A stretch of DNA of 64,000 nucleotides from Bacillus sp. HSf4 (GCF_029537375.1 NZ_CP120679.1:1972001-2036000); one strand, 5' to 3'. Shown: positions 26,985 to 36,592, counted from the stretch's first letter. Notes: generated from the sequence alone by a model not told the origin. Translations and numbers: made by a program.

Positions 26985-27255
26985 CTCTCCGCGTGGCCCG
27001 GATAACAGAAGGAACATTCGTAAAAGACATGAGATTTGAACAAATGTTTAGGGATAAGCGCCATGGGGATTGGAGCTAGTACGGTTTGGATCAAAGTCAA
27101 GATGTGAGAAAACAGCCATCAAAGCAGAATCTTTCGATCAACCACATGCCATCTTCACCTTAAAGGGACAGAGGTGAAGGTTCAAAAAGGAGACGGAGTT
27201 GTTGAAGCCTGCAATATGCTATACTTTATATACCAAAATATCGGAGGCTTGAACA

Positions 27256-27552
27256 TTGGTTAACTTTGATCCTGAAAAATTGAAGAAACTCCTTGATTCT
27301 GCGACAAACCCAGCAAATCCAAAGGATACAAAAATAAAGAATTATTACGTGAATCAAGAGTTTGTAGCCTTTGATATTGATTCTGAAAATGTGGAGATTG
27401 CTTTGCGCATTGCTGGTCATTTAGGAAAAACCGCCACGACCTTTACGATAACAAACTTCCTTTTTCTTGACACAAACCAAATTGACTACATTCAATTTAT
27501 GGTTTTTAAAATCAATGACCCAGAACTTTTAGCATTCTTAGATGAAATATAA
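27256..27552 (+). CDS. Small conserved-looking protein, unknown
   Basis: 98 residues from a TTG at 27256, GGAGG spaced 8 nt. Mixed alpha/beta, no membrane segment: MVNFDPEKLKKLLDSATNP, FVAFDIDSENVEIALRIAGH and a C-terminus FKINDPELLAFLDEI. The size and acidic nature would fit an immunity protein, but no toxin is next to it. A terminator follows. Confidence 0.6.
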   Translation: MVNFDPEKLKKLLDSATNPANPKDTKIKNYYVNQEFVAFDIDSENVEIALRIAGHLGKTATTFTITNFLFLDTNQIDYIQFMVFKINDPELLAFLDEI

Positions 27553-27556
27553 AAGC

Positions 27557-27582
27557 AAACCCCACAAAAAGTGGGGTTTCTT
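27557..27582 (+). terminator. Terminator
   Basis: AAACCCCAC AAAAA GTGGGGTTT, then CTT. A nearly identical hairpin follows the hydrolase gene at 35513. Confidence 0.8.
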
Positions 27583-27780
27583 ATGTGTTTTTTCCTTGGT
27601 CCTTTTTCGGCTGCCTTAAAGCTTCATATGAAAAGAAAGTTGGAAAGTTTAAAAAAGCCCTTTCCACTTTATAAAAATTACCTTAATTATTCCAGGTCAA
27701 CATTGACATAAACGAAAAATAGAATATGCTTAATGAATAGACACTGTAAAATTGAGGAATTTTTGTAAGGGGGAACTTAA

Positions 27781-29034
27781 ATGAATAATGATACAGTGTG
27801 GCAAAGAAATTTCACCTTTCTTTTTTGCTCTAAGATGGTGAAGATAACGGCCGATTCTTTGGCATTTAACACAATCCTGTGGTTTCTTATTTTGGATGGA
27901 AAAGGGGCTGTTGGAACAGCCTTTTTAATAGCTGTAAGTTTTCTTCCTCAGGCTATATTGGGGCCAATCATTACTCCTTTGATGAAAACAAGTACATTGA
28001 AGTTTTGGATGTTCTTTTCAGACTTAACGAGGGCATTAATCATGTTAATTATTCCAATTTGCTACTTCAATGGCTTTTCACCTTTGCCGTTTATTATTTT
28101 GCTTATGCTTGTGCATTCTGCTACAGGGGCTTCATATGATCCTGCTTCTGTTTCTTTAATTCCGAAAATTGTGAAGCAGGAAATGATTCAAAAGGCGAAT
28201 GCGACAATACAATCTGTAGGCCAAGCAATCAAATTAGGAGCGGTTTCACTCTGTGGTGTTTTAATTGTATTGATTGGTGCAGCTCATACAATGCTGCTGA
28301 TATTACCTCTCTATGTAATATCAGCTATTTTAGTCTTATTCATAAAGTATAGTGTGAGTGAGGTGAGAAATGCGAAAGCAGCCAAACCACGAGAGCCATA
28401 TTTAAAGAAGTTAAGAAGGGGATTCATGCTTGTAAGGCGTCATCATATATTGTTTCCATTAGCCATTTTTTGTGTGTTTTTAAACTTAGGATCTGCACCA
28501 TGGGAGGCGCTTGCAGCAGTCTACATAGCCGAGGATTTAAACCAGGGGGCAATTATTCATTCTATAGTGAGGGTTTTAACCACAGGCGGGGCTTTTTTGA
28601 TGGGCTTTATTTTGACTAGAGTGAAAGTAAATCGTTATGGGTTGTTGTTTGTTGCTGCTGGCATTGTAGAAGGAACAGCTTTCTTCATTACAGGTATGAA
28701 TTCACTTTTACTGTTGGTGTTTGTTGCAGCCTTTGTCTTAGGAGCAACGATTAGCGCAATAAATGTCCCAGAGCATACGATCATACAAATATCGGTTGAT
28801 GATGAGGACCAGCCCCAGGTCTATGCTGTTATCAGTATGATTTCATATGTAATGATTCCTATTGGTGCTTTAATGGCTGGGTATGCTGCGACTGTTTTTG
28901 GGGCAGGAAAAGTCATCGCTTTTGGAGGGATAGTCGAAATACTTGCAGGACTCGGTATCTTAGCTTTCACAAAACTCGGAAAATCTCAACGATCAGATTT
29001 ATCAAATGCCAAAGAAGATAGCTTAGAGCTGTAA
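27781..29034 (+). CDS. MFS transporter (drug-efflux type)
   Basis: 417 residues with about 12 transmembrane helices and a central basic loop (KAAKPREPYLKKLRRGF near residue 200). The FSDLTRALIMLIIP segment between helices 2 and 3 and SATGASYDPASVSLIPKIV between helices 4 and 5 fit the MFS_3/macrolide-efflux type (DHA3-like). AAGGGGG lies before the ATG. No neighbouring regulator. The substrate is not predictable from sequence. Confidence 0.85.
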   Translation: MNNDTVWQRNFTFLFCSKMVKITADSLAFNTILWFLILDGKGAVGTAFLIAVSFLPQAILGPIITPLMKTSTLKFWMFFSDLTRALIMLIIPICYFNGFSPLPFIILLMLVHSATGASYDPASVSLIPKIVKQEMIQKANATIQSVGQAIKLGAVSLCGVLIVLIGAAHTMLLILPLYVISAILVLFIKYSVSEVRNAKAAKPREPYLKKLRRGFMLVRRHHILFPLAIFCVFLNLGSAPWEALAAVYIAEDLNQGAIIHSIVRVLTTGGAFLMGFILTRVKVNRYGLLFVAAGIVEGTAFFITGMNSLLLLVFVAAFVLGATISAINVPEHTIIQISVDDEDQPQVYAVISMISYVMIPIGALMAGYAATVFGAGKVIAFGGIVEILAGLGILAFTKLGKSQRSDLSNAKEDSLEL

Positions 29035-29233
29035 CAATATGAGTGTGTCACATTTGCATTCTAAACATTCAGACTATTTGATATAATAGATTATATTCTG
29101 TCATTTGTGGGAATTTTTCAATGTTTAGCGAAGATAATGTCAATTTTGCTTGTCAAAGAGAAACTTTAGTGTGGAAGAGATAAGATATCCACTTAATTGG
29201 CTTTGCCTTAGCTTAATGAGAGGGGTTTAAGTA

Positions 29234-30364
29234 ATGTCTACTGAAAGTGTGATTCCGTATGATCTAGTGGCAACGAAGATGAACTATTGGTATAACTGTA
29301 TAAAGAATAATAGGAGAACTGCGGCTGAGAAGGCGAAAGCTGAAGTTAAGCAAGAAATAAAAATAATGGAAGAAAATCAAGATGTTCTTGTTTATTTTTC
29401 GTTATTAGAGTTCCGTCATCAGCTTATGTTGGAAGAGTTTTATCCAAATACTCGCGAAAAAATTATGCTGCAATACGAAAAGTTGAAGGAAACACGGGGG
29501 AGTCAAGACCTCAATGGAATGCTTGAATATTATTATCATTTTTTTATGGGGATGTACTACTTCAGACAAAAAGAGCTTATATTCTCATTGAATTGTTACA
29601 GAAAGGCAGAACTAGAAATAGAATCGATTGATTGTGAGGAAGCAGAGAGAGCTGAATTTTATTTTAAAATGGCTGAAGTTTATTATCACATGAAACAAAC
29701 ATACTTCTCGATGAATTATGCTAAACGTGCTTATGCCATATATCGAAATCAACCCGCCTATGGCAACAAACGTGTACATTGCCAGCTTGTTATCACAGGT
29801 AATTGGCTTGACAACATGCAAACTGCAAAGGCATTGAAACATGCAAATCAAGCGTTAGAAGATGCTGAGAAATTTGGCGAAAGTTATTTGATAAGAAAAG
29901 CACTTTTTAACATCGGCCTATGTTATACTCATCTTGAAGAACTTGACAAAGCATCCGATTTTTATTTAAAAGCACTTCATATAACTGAACCAAAAAACCC
30001 TACTTTTGAAGCAAAGACATTATGTGTTTTAGCATTTGTGAAAGCAAAGTCAAACGATTTAAAATCGTCAAGAGTTTTTTATAAAAAATCATTGGAAATC
30101 GCCAAGAAAAACAACATAAGGGACACTTTTGAAACACTGAAGATAATTAAGGGAGTATATCTAAAAGATGATTTGGAAATTGTAAGGGATGCTTTTAAGT
30201 TCTTCGAGGAAAAAAAGATGTATCCCGATATGGAGTGGTATGGAATTGCTATTGGTGACTCGTTGAGCCAAAGAGGAGAAATCTTGGCTGCTAATGAATT
30301 TTATCGCAAGGCAATTGAAGCACGAAAACAAATTCAAAGGGGAGAGATTCTAGATGAAAGCTAA
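29234..30364 (+). CDS. Rap-family response regulator phosphatase
   Basis: 376 residues. N-terminal three-helix bundle (SVIPYDLVATKMNYWYNCIK; VLVYFSLLEFRHQLML contains the conserved Glu-Phe-Arg-His region that binds Spo0F or ComA), then tetratricopeptide repeats from about residue 95 (MLEYYYHFFMGMYYFRQKEL, AEFYFKMAEVYYHMKQTYFS, SYLIRKALFNIGLCYTHLEE). Raps dephosphorylate Spo0F or block ComA and are silenced by Phr peptides. A phr gene overlaps its end. Related to a second Rap at 44444. Confidence 0.95.
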   Translation: MSTESVIPYDLVATKMNYWYNCIKNNRRTAAEKAKAEVKQEIKIMEENQDVLVYFSLLEFRHQLMLEEFYPNTREKIMLQYEKLKETRGSQDLNGMLEYYYHFFMGMYYFRQKELIFSLNCYRKAELEIESIDCEEAERAEFYFKMAEVYYHMKQTYFSMNYAKRAYAIYRNQPAYGNKRVHCQLVITGNWLDNMQTAKALKHANQALEDAEKFGESYLIRKALFNIGLCYTHLEELDKASDFYLKALHITEPKNPTFEAKTLCVLAFVKAKSNDLKSSRVFYKKSLEIAKKNNIRDTFETLKIIKGVYLKDDLEIVRDAFKFFEEKKMYPDMEWYGIAIGDSLSQRGEILAANEFYRKAIEARKQIQRGEILDES

Positions 30365-30473
30365 ACTTTTAATTTGTGGAATTTTAGTGTTGGGACTTAC
30401 AGGAGTAGCTAGTGTTTCTTTTCTGCATCAGGAACATGACAGCTATAATGTTGCTATTAGAGCAGAAACTTGA
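30354..30473 (+). CDS. Phr-type signalling peptide precursor
   Basis: 39 residues, overlapping the rap stop by 11 nt. MKAKLLICGILVLGLTGVAS is a Sec signal, followed by a short tail ending SYNVAIRAET. Mature Phr signals are C-terminal pentapeptides with Arg at position 2; IRAET fits (compare ARNQT, SRNVT). After export, trimming and Opp import it would inhibit the upstream Rap. Pentapeptide boundaries are inferred. Confidence 0.88.
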   Translation: MKAKLLICGILVLGLTGVASVSFLHQEHDSYNVAIRAET

Positions 30474-30540
30474 TCATTATGATAATCAAGCGCAGCTAAT
30501 TTAAAATGGGAATTGATAAATGAAGGTATTACCATTGAAT

Positions 30541-30588
30541 ATAGATCTACCATTTCAAGTGTTTACTAAAGAGGTAGGTCTATTTTTT
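30541..30588 (+). terminator. Terminator of the rap-phr unit
   Basis: TAGATCTACC pairs with GGTAGGTCTA, followed by TTTTTT. Confidence 0.75.
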
Positions 30589-30599
30589 ATTGAGATGTA

Positions 30600-30850
30600 G
30601 GGCATATGCTATTACTCTTCCCCCAGCTAAGGTGTTAGCAAAATAAGCAAAGATATATTCAATGTCTTTTCACTGTTTCCCGTAAAAAGTTTCAGGTTCA
30701 CCTAAAAATGACATTTCAGGATTAGACTTTAAATAAGCAGGGGGAAGAAAGACAACTATTCCACGGTTTTTATTTACTGAATAATTTAGGGTTAATTCAT
30801 TTTCGGGATGTAGGTTTGCAGCAGTGGTTACAAAAACAATATTCCAAGCT
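30600..30850 (-). pseudogene. Fragment of an unrecognised protein gene
   Basis: The minus strand reads VTTAANLHPENELTLNYSVN, then KNRGIVVFLPPAYLKSNPEM, SFLGEPETFYGKQ, a stop, then DIEYIFAYFANTLAGGRVIA. It is protein-like over about 80 codons but has a stop and no start. Family not recognised. Confidence 0.45.
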
Positions 30851-30919
30851 TATTCTTTTAAAAAGACCCCAGGCTCTCGCGAGGGCAAGTCATTTTTACA
30901 TAACCTAAAAGGAAGCATC

Positions 30920-31263
30920 GTTTGAAGAAGAAAAATGGTATGTATTTGTTGGAGAAGTAACTACAAAAGCGTATGATCTCACGTTGAAAAACAAACTGTC
31001 TTTACCTGATTCTCCACTTAAAAAAAGAAAAGGCCACATAAAATCACCTGATTTTACAACAGTTGTTAAAGGCGTGGGGGAACTAATTGATGAGAAATTT
31101 GAAAGTAAACAATTTTATCTACATGTAGAGTTAAGTACAGTTGCACGATGATATGATTGTTACTGAGCTTGGCTGGCCTAAAGGGGATACCCGTTATTTC
31201 CCCTTTGATGAAAAAATTAAGTGGATAAAGGGTATAACTCAAGATTTACAAGCCTATTTTTAG
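30920..31263 (+). pseudogene. Frameshifted gene remnant, unknown family
   Basis: A frame lacking a start reads KEASFEEEKWYVFVGEVTTK, then YDLTLKNKLSLPDSP and VVKGVGELIDEKFESKQF, and stops at about 31151. In the next frame it continues DMIVTELGWPKGDTRYFPFD, then EKIKWIKGITQDLQAYF and stops at 31263. Together they look like the last about 110 residues of one protein broken by a frameshift. Not recognised. Confidence 0.55.
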
Positions 31264-31822
31264 ATGGATGTCGTGGGAAGCGGGTTAATGTTAAAAGATT
31301 TTCATGCTGAGTTTTAATGGCATAAATCTGATCTTGTTCTATTTCTTGAAGAAGAGCAATGCAATCCTCGCATTGTTTCCTATATGCTTGTTTATTGAAT
31401 TTTTTTGGGTATTCACCCCAAGCTAATATGACTTTTTTGGCACCTTTAGCTAGCGATCTTATAATCTGGAGATTGTTTTCCGTTGCTTGCCTAAATAAAT
31501 CACTATTCTCATTTTGTAAATAGCTAATCAAAGATGATAACAGTTTAGAATCTGTTTCATAAAAAGGATAAAGGTTAACGACATGTATAGCACCCACTTC
31601 ATTCAATGAGTGACTAAACTTGCACAGCTTTCCTATAGTCAAGTCAGAGATTTTCTTGTCTGCCTTACTTGGGTTTAACATGATAAAAACATAGGATGAG
31701 TCTAAACTGTTATTTAATTTGATTGATAAGCAGTACCTAGCTTCAATTGAAGCTGTTAACCTTTCTGTTTTGCATTCTACGACTTCTTTCACAAAATTAG
31801 GATTATATTTATAAACAGGCAA
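31217..31822 (-). CDS. DUF1643 family protein
   Basis: 201 residues from a TTG with GGAAGG before it. The DUF1643 signature is clear: YVFIMLNPSKADKKISDLTI followed by the NLYPFYETDSKLL block and VILAWGEYPKKF. These proteins of unknown activity are spread by mobile DNA and phages. Its 3' end overlaps the end of the remnant on the opposite strand by about 45 bp, so the insertion boundary may lie here. Confidence 0.8.
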   Translation of the reverse strand: MPVYKYNPNFVKEVVECKTERLTASIEARYCLSIKLNNSLDSSYVFIMLNPSKADKKISDLTIGKLCKFSHSLNEVGAIHVVNLYPFYETDSKLLSSLISYLQNENSDLFRQATENNLQIIRSLAKGAKKVILAWGEYPKKFNKQAYRKQCEDCIALLQEIEQDQIYAIKTQHENLLTLTRFPRHPSKNRLVNLELYPLST

Positions 31823-32109
31823 AAGAGATCATTCCTTCCCGGTTCATGACTGAGAATATTTTACCAAACGATGGATAAGAAAGGAAGGGAATCAATGTGT
31901 TTTTCGGGGGCAGCTCTAAGACAACATTTAAAAAAGTACTATCCGAGGCAAATCAGATTTGACCTGAATGGTTTGATAAAACATCTGCTTATACGTTGAA
32001 GTATCTAGGGTCTTGAAATAAATTGTTAAGCGTGAACCGTTAGCTGCCTAAACTGATGTAGGTGAAATGTTCATGTGGAACCATCTTTAGAAAAGGGAGA
32101 GCTGTGATC

Positions 32110-32712
32110 ATGAATTCTTTTTGGAATACCCGTTTTCAAGATGAGAAATATGTGTATGGAACTGAACCGAATGCGTTTTTAGCCGACTCGCAGAAGAAAC
32201 TTCAATTAACGGGAGACGCATTGGCGATTGCGGAAGGGGAAGGGCGCAATGCCGTTTTTTTGGCCGAACAAGGAATGAATGTCACTTCATGGGATTATGC
32301 GGAATCCGGATTGAGAAAAACTGAAAAGCTTGCCGAATCCCGAAACGTAGCAGTTCATACTGAGCTTGTTGACTTAAATGAAGCGACATGGATAAAAGAT
32401 CAGTGGGACGAGATCGTATGTATTTTCGGGCATTTTCCAAAAGAATTACGACATCAAACACTTTTAGGAGTGAAAGAAGCGGTGAAACCGGGCGGGTTTT
32501 TTGTTACAGAGGTTTATTCCACTCACCAAATTCCGTATAAAAGCGGAGGACCGCAGGATTTGGAACTTTTATATTCTCCGGAAGAATTTTTACAAATTTT
32601 CTCTGATTGGCGTATTGTTCACTTTTTCATGGGGGAAGTGGTTCGTCATGAAGGGGAATTCCATCATGGCTTGTCTCATGTTATTCAATTTATCGGACAA
32701 AAAAGAGGGTAG
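32110..32712 (+). CDS. SAM-dependent methyltransferase (TehB-like)
   Basis: 200 residues from ATG 32110, AGGGAGAG before it. It starts MNSFWNTRFQDEKYVYGTEP, the typical N-terminus of the small class I methyltransferases. AIAEGEGRNAVFLAEQGMNV is the SAM-binding loop, with WDYAESGLRKTEKLA after it. The fold is complete. Related proteins methylate tellurite, thiols or other small molecules; the substrate is not known. Monocistronic, ended by a strong hairpin. Confidence 0.85.
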   Translation: MNSFWNTRFQDEKYVYGTEPNAFLADSQKKLQLTGDALAIAEGEGRNAVFLAEQGMNVTSWDYAESGLRKTEKLAESRNVAVHTELVDLNEATWIKDQWDEIVCIFGHFPKELRHQTLLGVKEAVKPGGFFVTEVYSTHQIPYKSGGPQDLELLYSPEEFLQIFSDWRIVHFFMGEVVRHEGEFHHGLSHVIQFIGQKRG

Positions 32713-32729
32713 AGTTACGCTTTTTATCG

Positions 32730-32771
32730 GCCGGTTCGTTTCACGCTTTCGTGTGAAATGCCGGCTTTTTT
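32730..32771 (+). terminator. Terminator after the methyltransferase
   Basis: GCCGG...CCGGC encloses an inner TTTCACGC TTTC GTGTGAAA stem and ends in TTTTTTCT. Confidence 0.85.
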
Positions 32772-32839
32772 CTGATTATTCGGGAGGATCATGATCACTT
32801 GTGCCGAAATGAAAAAGCATATATAAAGCAGGTGGAACG

Positions 32840-33373
32840 ATGAAAAAAATGTATATCATATCCGGGCCGGCAGGGGCAGGTAAATCCACGATTTCAAAGA
32901 GGCTTGCTGAACAGTTTGACGGGAGCGCTTATATTGAAGGAGACCTCATCAGTGATATGGTGATCAGCGGCTACCGTCCGCCCTGGGAAAGCGAAGAATC
33001 ATTGGCATTAACTTGGGAAAATATCGCTGATGTCAGCATTAATTTTATACAGGCCAATAAGACAACTGTAATTGATTATGTCGCTTTTCCGGAGGAAGTG
33101 GAAACCCTTTCTGAAAAGGTTTATGGCGCGGTGAAGGATGCTGACATTTTTTATGTTGTTTTATGGGTTGAAAAAGATGAATTGTTGCGGAGAGACGCTT
33201 TAAGAATGAAAGAATACCAGATGGGAGCAAGATGTTTGGCATTAGCGGATGAGTTCAAACGTAAAGGAATAGATGAACGTTTTCTTTATGATATAACCAA
33301 CATAGATATCCCCGACATTCTTTCCAACATAAAAGAAAATCCCCGATTCAAATTCGGGAAAACGAATTTTTAG
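32840..33373 (+). CDS. P-loop kinase-like ATPase
   Basis: 177 residues. Walker A SGPAGAGKSTISK at about residues 8-20, then EGDLISDMVISGYRPPW (lid/substrate region) and VVLWVEKDELLRRD. It belongs with small kinases such as shikimate, gluconate or chloramphenicol phosphotransferase types. Substrate unknown. A paralogue-like but frame-broken relative lies at 53160-53680. Followed after 16 nt by a lipoprotein gene. Confidence 0.78.
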   Translation: MKKMYIISGPAGAGKSTISKRLAEQFDGSAYIEGDLISDMVISGYRPPWESEESLALTWENIADVSINFIQANKTTVIDYVAFPEEVETLSEKVYGAVKDADIFYVVLWVEKDELLRRDALRMKEYQMGARCLALADEFKRKGIDERFLYDITNIDIPDILSNIKENPRFKFGKTNF

Positions 33374-33389
33374 GAAAGGGGACGATGTA

Positions 33390-33746
33390 TTGCAAAAAGT
33401 GTTGTGGCTTGTTTCGCTTTTGGCTGTTTTAGCTGGGGGCGGCTGTCAAGCAAATGAAGAGATGCCTGCTTCAGAGAATGGACAAAGTAGTGTAGGGTAC
33501 ATTTTCTTCAAGAAGGAGGATAGTGCAATCTTTATTGAGAGTCAACAAAAACCAAATGATGAGGATTACAAACTAACAGAAAGAGAGATCATAAAAAAAT
33601 ACCGGAACAAAGTGATTTTGTTAGGGCTCAGCAAACTAAAAAACAAAGAAGAGCTGAAACAGAGACAGAAAGTAAAAGTATGGTTCAACCATTTGAAAGA
33701 ATCAAACCCTCCTCAAGCAACGATTGATAGATTTGAAAAAAGGTAA
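33390..33746 (+). CDS. Small lipoprotein, DUF3221-like
   Basis: 118 residues from a TTG, AGGAAAGGGG before it. MQKVLWLVSLLAVLAGGGC is a lipoprotein-type signal with an unusual Gly-rich lipobox. The mature part has GYIFFKKEDSAIFIESQQKP and a KVKVWFNHLKESNPPQ end, the strand pattern of DUF3221/YobA-like lipoproteins. Possibly co-transcribed with the kinase before and GNAT after (25 nt). Function unknown. Confidence 0.7.
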   Translation: MQKVLWLVSLLAVLAGGGCQANEEMPASENGQSSVGYIFFKKEDSAIFIESQQKPNDEDYKLTEREIIKKYRNKVILLGLSKLKNKEELKQRQKVKVWFNHLKESNPPQATIDRFEKR

Positions 33747-33771
33747 AGTACTAACAAAGGAGTGAGCCTGA

Positions 33772-34332
33772 GTGCATAACATCGAGATAAGAAGACCGCG
33801 ACTCGAGGACCAAAACGAGCTTAATCAATTTTTTAGAACAGTGGTTACAGATACATTTGCCAAAGAAGGTCTGTCAGAGCTCATTCAGGATATCGAAAGT
33901 GAAATCGAAAATAAAAAGCAGTACTTGCAAAGTGACTTGAACACGAGCGGGGAGGGCCGCTATTTTTTGATCGCTTCAGATAAAAATGGTAATCAAGTGA
34001 TCGGAACAATTGAATTTGGACCTGCAAGTGAATTGATTCGTCATACAGATCGAGCGCTGCAAGAGCAGTATGAGGTCGGTACTGTATTTGTCCATCCGGA
34101 TGTCCAAAATCGCGGGGTAGGGACGTTGCTTTTAAACGCAATGCTTCTCACCCTGCTGAGCAGAGGAATCGAGGAATTTTGTTTGGACAGCGGCTATCAG
34201 AGCGCTCAGAAGATATGGAAAAAGAAATTTGGTGAACCGGATTATTTGTTGAAAGATTATTGGGGAAAAGGGGCTGACCATATGATTTGGAGGATATGTA
34301 CGGATGATGTGCCGATTCAATTTTGCAGATGA
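33772..34332 (+). CDS. GNAT family N-acetyltransferase
   Basis: 186 residues from a GTG with AAAGGAG upstream. The acetyl-CoA binding motif A is YEVGTVFVHPDVQNRGVGTL, at about residues 100-120, preceded by the YFLIASDKNGNQVIGTIEFG strand pair. Acceptor substrate unknown. A short terminator follows. Confidence 0.85.
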   Translation: MHNIEIRRPRLEDQNELNQFFRTVVTDTFAKEGLSELIQDIESEIENKKQYLQSDLNTSGEGRYFLIASDKNGNQVIGTIEFGPASELIRHTDRALQEQYEVGTVFVHPDVQNRGVGTLLLNAMLLTLLSRGIEEFCLDSGYQSAQKIWKKKFGEPDYLLKDYWGKGADHMIWRICTDDVPIQFCR

Positions 34333-34411
34333 TCATGTGGTGATATCTGCTGCAGCATTAGCGTGGCTTGAATTTCTATAGATCAGCAGAAAATGAGATA
34401 CGGTGATGAAG

Positions 34412-34437
34412 AAGACAGTCAGAATGGGCTGTCTTTT
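34412..34437 (+). terminator. Terminator
   Basis: AAGACAG TCAGAATGG GCTGTCTT then TTT. Confidence 0.7.
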
Positions 34438-34530
34438 TAGTTGATTGCCCTTATCCGCCAATCCATTTCCGTTAAGTGATAAAATAAAAGGGTTTGATCA
34501 GACTCATTTCAAAGTTCGGGAGGGCATAAC

Positions 34531-35502
34531 GTGTTTTTTCCAAAGATGATAGATCGTTTGGCCTTATATGATTTACACAGAAAAAGAAGCAAGAATAAAC
34601 ATTTTTCTGCTTTTTCGTTGGATACAACGGCTAGAGATCAATTCTATAAATCAAATATAGCTGATGTCTCAATTAGACTGAATGAATCAAGAAAACATTA
34701 TAGGATTGGGACATTCAGCTATCAATCCTTAATTCCATCCGGCGATCGCGTCAATGATACGTTAAAAGGGGAGGTTTTTTTTAACAAAAATGATACAGAT
34801 AAACCGAATGTTATTTTTGTCCACGGCTGGCGAATGGATTCATACGATCGAATCAAAAAGATATTTCATCACCGCGTCATGAATGATTTAGGATGGAACA
34901 TGTACTACTTTCCCCTTCCATATCACATTGAAAGAGAGCCGGATTATTCACTTTATAGTGGAGAATTGATGATCAGTGCGAATCTTGATCGTACAGTTGA
35001 ATCAACGAGACAAGCTGTTGTAGATTTACGTGGATTAATACACTGGATAAAAGAAAATAAAACCGGCCCAGTTGTTATCGTGGGCGTGAGTTTAGGGGGA
35101 TGGATTACGAATCTAATGGCTACCCTTGAATCTCAAATTGATGTAATGGTATCAATATTTTATGCCAACCGCCTTTCCTATTCGATATGGAATACAATTC
35201 CGGGTCAATTCATAAGAGAAGAATTAGAACAGCATGGTGTGACTTATAAAGATGTAGTAAGATACTGGAACATCACCGATCCTAGCCAAGCCACACCGAA
35301 AATAAACAAAGAAAACATTCTGCTGATTTCCGCTAAACATGATCAGTATATTCACTTAGAAGATGCAGATGATTTGTGGGAAAGTTGGGGGAAACCCGAA
35401 AGATATCTCTACAATTGCGGCCATGCCGGGATTGTTCTTTGTCGCAGAAAGCTGGCTTTAGATACGCTTTCTTTCATCCGACAAAAATTAATTCTTAGAT
35501 GA
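34531..35502 (+). CDS. Alpha/beta hydrolase
   Basis: 323 residues from a GTG, GGGAGGG before it. The fold shows in NVIFVHGWRMDSYDRIKK (oxyanion strand and loop, about residue 90), the nucleophile elbow GVSLGG (Ser near 190), an acid in ENILLISAKHDQYIHLEDAD, and a C-terminal His in YNCGHAGIVLCRRK. A complete catalytic triad is therefore present. Resembles uncharacterised Bacillus esterases; substrate unknown. Confidence 0.82.
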   Translation: MFFPKMIDRLALYDLHRKRSKNKHFSAFSLDTTARDQFYKSNIADVSIRLNESRKHYRIGTFSYQSLIPSGDRVNDTLKGEVFFNKNDTDKPNVIFVHGWRMDSYDRIKKIFHHRVMNDLGWNMYYFPLPYHIEREPDYSLYSGELMISANLDRTVESTRQAVVDLRGLIHWIKENKTGPVVIVGVSLGGWITNLMATLESQIDVMVSIFYANRLSYSIWNTIPGQFIREELEQHGVTYKDVVRYWNITDPSQATPKINKENILLISAKHDQYIHLEDADDLWESWGKPERYLYNCGHAGIVLCRRKLALDTLSFIRQKLILR

Positions 35503-35512
35503 AATATAAACG

Positions 35513-35536
35513 CAACCCCCACAAAAAGTGGGGTCT
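35513..35536 (+). terminator. Terminator after the hydrolase
   Basis: ACCCCCAC AAAAA GTGGGGT with a weak T-tail; nearly the same hairpin as at 27557. Confidence 0.6.
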
Positions 35537-35700
35537 CTTCAATTTTTCACCTGGTTCTCTTCCGGCTTCAACTCTTCGCTTCTGATTTGCAGAATCTTTT
35601 ACTGTTACCATGATAATCTAAGGGGATACACTCTTTTGCGTTTGTTCCTTGACATGAAATACCAGTATGATATTTTATGATAGATGAAAGGAATGGTTGG

Positions 35701-36381
35701 ATGAAGAAACGAACAAAGATTTTTTATTGTAATGCTGCTCTGGCTTTGCTGGTGCTCGCAGGATGTACAGGCGGTACGAAAGAAGCAAAAACAGCTCATT
35801 CAAATAATGACTCTGTTTTAGAATCTCAAGAAGCACCCAGCGAAAAACAAGACAGCAATTCAACAGACAAGAAGGAAAATGAATCGGTGGCCAAAAAGGG
35901 ATCAGAAGAATCTGCAATAGACGATTCAAAGGACAAAGAAACAAAAACCAGAGAGCCAAAACATCCATCTAAAAGTGAAAAAGACGATGCATTATCTGGA
36001 TATTCTGCTGAGGAAATCGAATACGCTAGAGTTTGGTTGCAACTTGGACCAAATCAAGAGCTAGATGAATTGAATGTTCGACATATTTCGGCTGGCGAAC
36101 CAATCAATCCTAATGATGACACCAGTGCTAGATATCCAGAAGATGTTATCCAATTAGCGGGTTCTCGATTAGTAGATGGATCAGTAACTTACAGTGGAAA
36201 CGGGGATGGCACGATTAAGGTATACAATGTTCCTTTACGTTGGGATCGTTCTGCTGATGTAGATAAAAACTTCATGCACGAATACACAAAAGGAATAATT
36301 GAAAATAAAAAGCTTGTTCACGTAGACCCCGGCGATGATGTAAAAGTGATAAAGCTCATTGATATAATGAATATTCATTAA
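35701..36381 (+). CDS. Lipoprotein with long charged linker, unknown
   Basis: 226 residues from ATG 35701, AAAGGAA before it. The lipobox LLVLAGC gives a lipidated Cys. Residues 25-100 are a Ser/Glu/Lys/Asp-rich, low-complexity linker (SEKQDSNSTDKKENESVAKK). A compact C-terminal domain follows, beginning SGYSAEEIEYARVWLQLG and containing VIQLAGSRLVDGSVTYSGNG. It resembles secreted lipoproteins of other Firmicutes whose function is not known. Confidence 0.75.
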   Translation: MKKRTKIFYCNAALALLVLAGCTGGTKEAKTAHSNNDSVLESQEAPSEKQDSNSTDKKENESVAKKGSEESAIDDSKDKETKTREPKHPSKSEKDDALSGYSAEEIEYARVWLQLGPNQELDELNVRHISAGEPINPNDDTSARYPEDVIQLAGSRLVDGSVTYSGNGDGTIKVYNVPLRWDRSADVDKNFMHEYTKGIIENKKLVHVDPGDDVKVIKLIDIMNIH

Positions 36382-36592
36382 TCAGATTGATTTTTCGCGG
36401 GAAAATACTAAACTTTCCCCAAAGTTACATTTATTGAACTGCTATACCGTTTTTATTTGTAAAGCAATCTTAGCCCTCGGATGTGCATCCATTTACCAAA
36501 AAACGATAGAAACACACATTAAACAGAAATACCGGTAAAAATGTGCAAAAAATATAGTATAATGGTTAAATGTAATGCCGAGGAGGAAAGTC

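Noticed and set aside
34132..34336. Minus-strand ORFs opposite the GNAT gene
   Set aside because: Fully contained within a well-supported gene and frame-shadowed.
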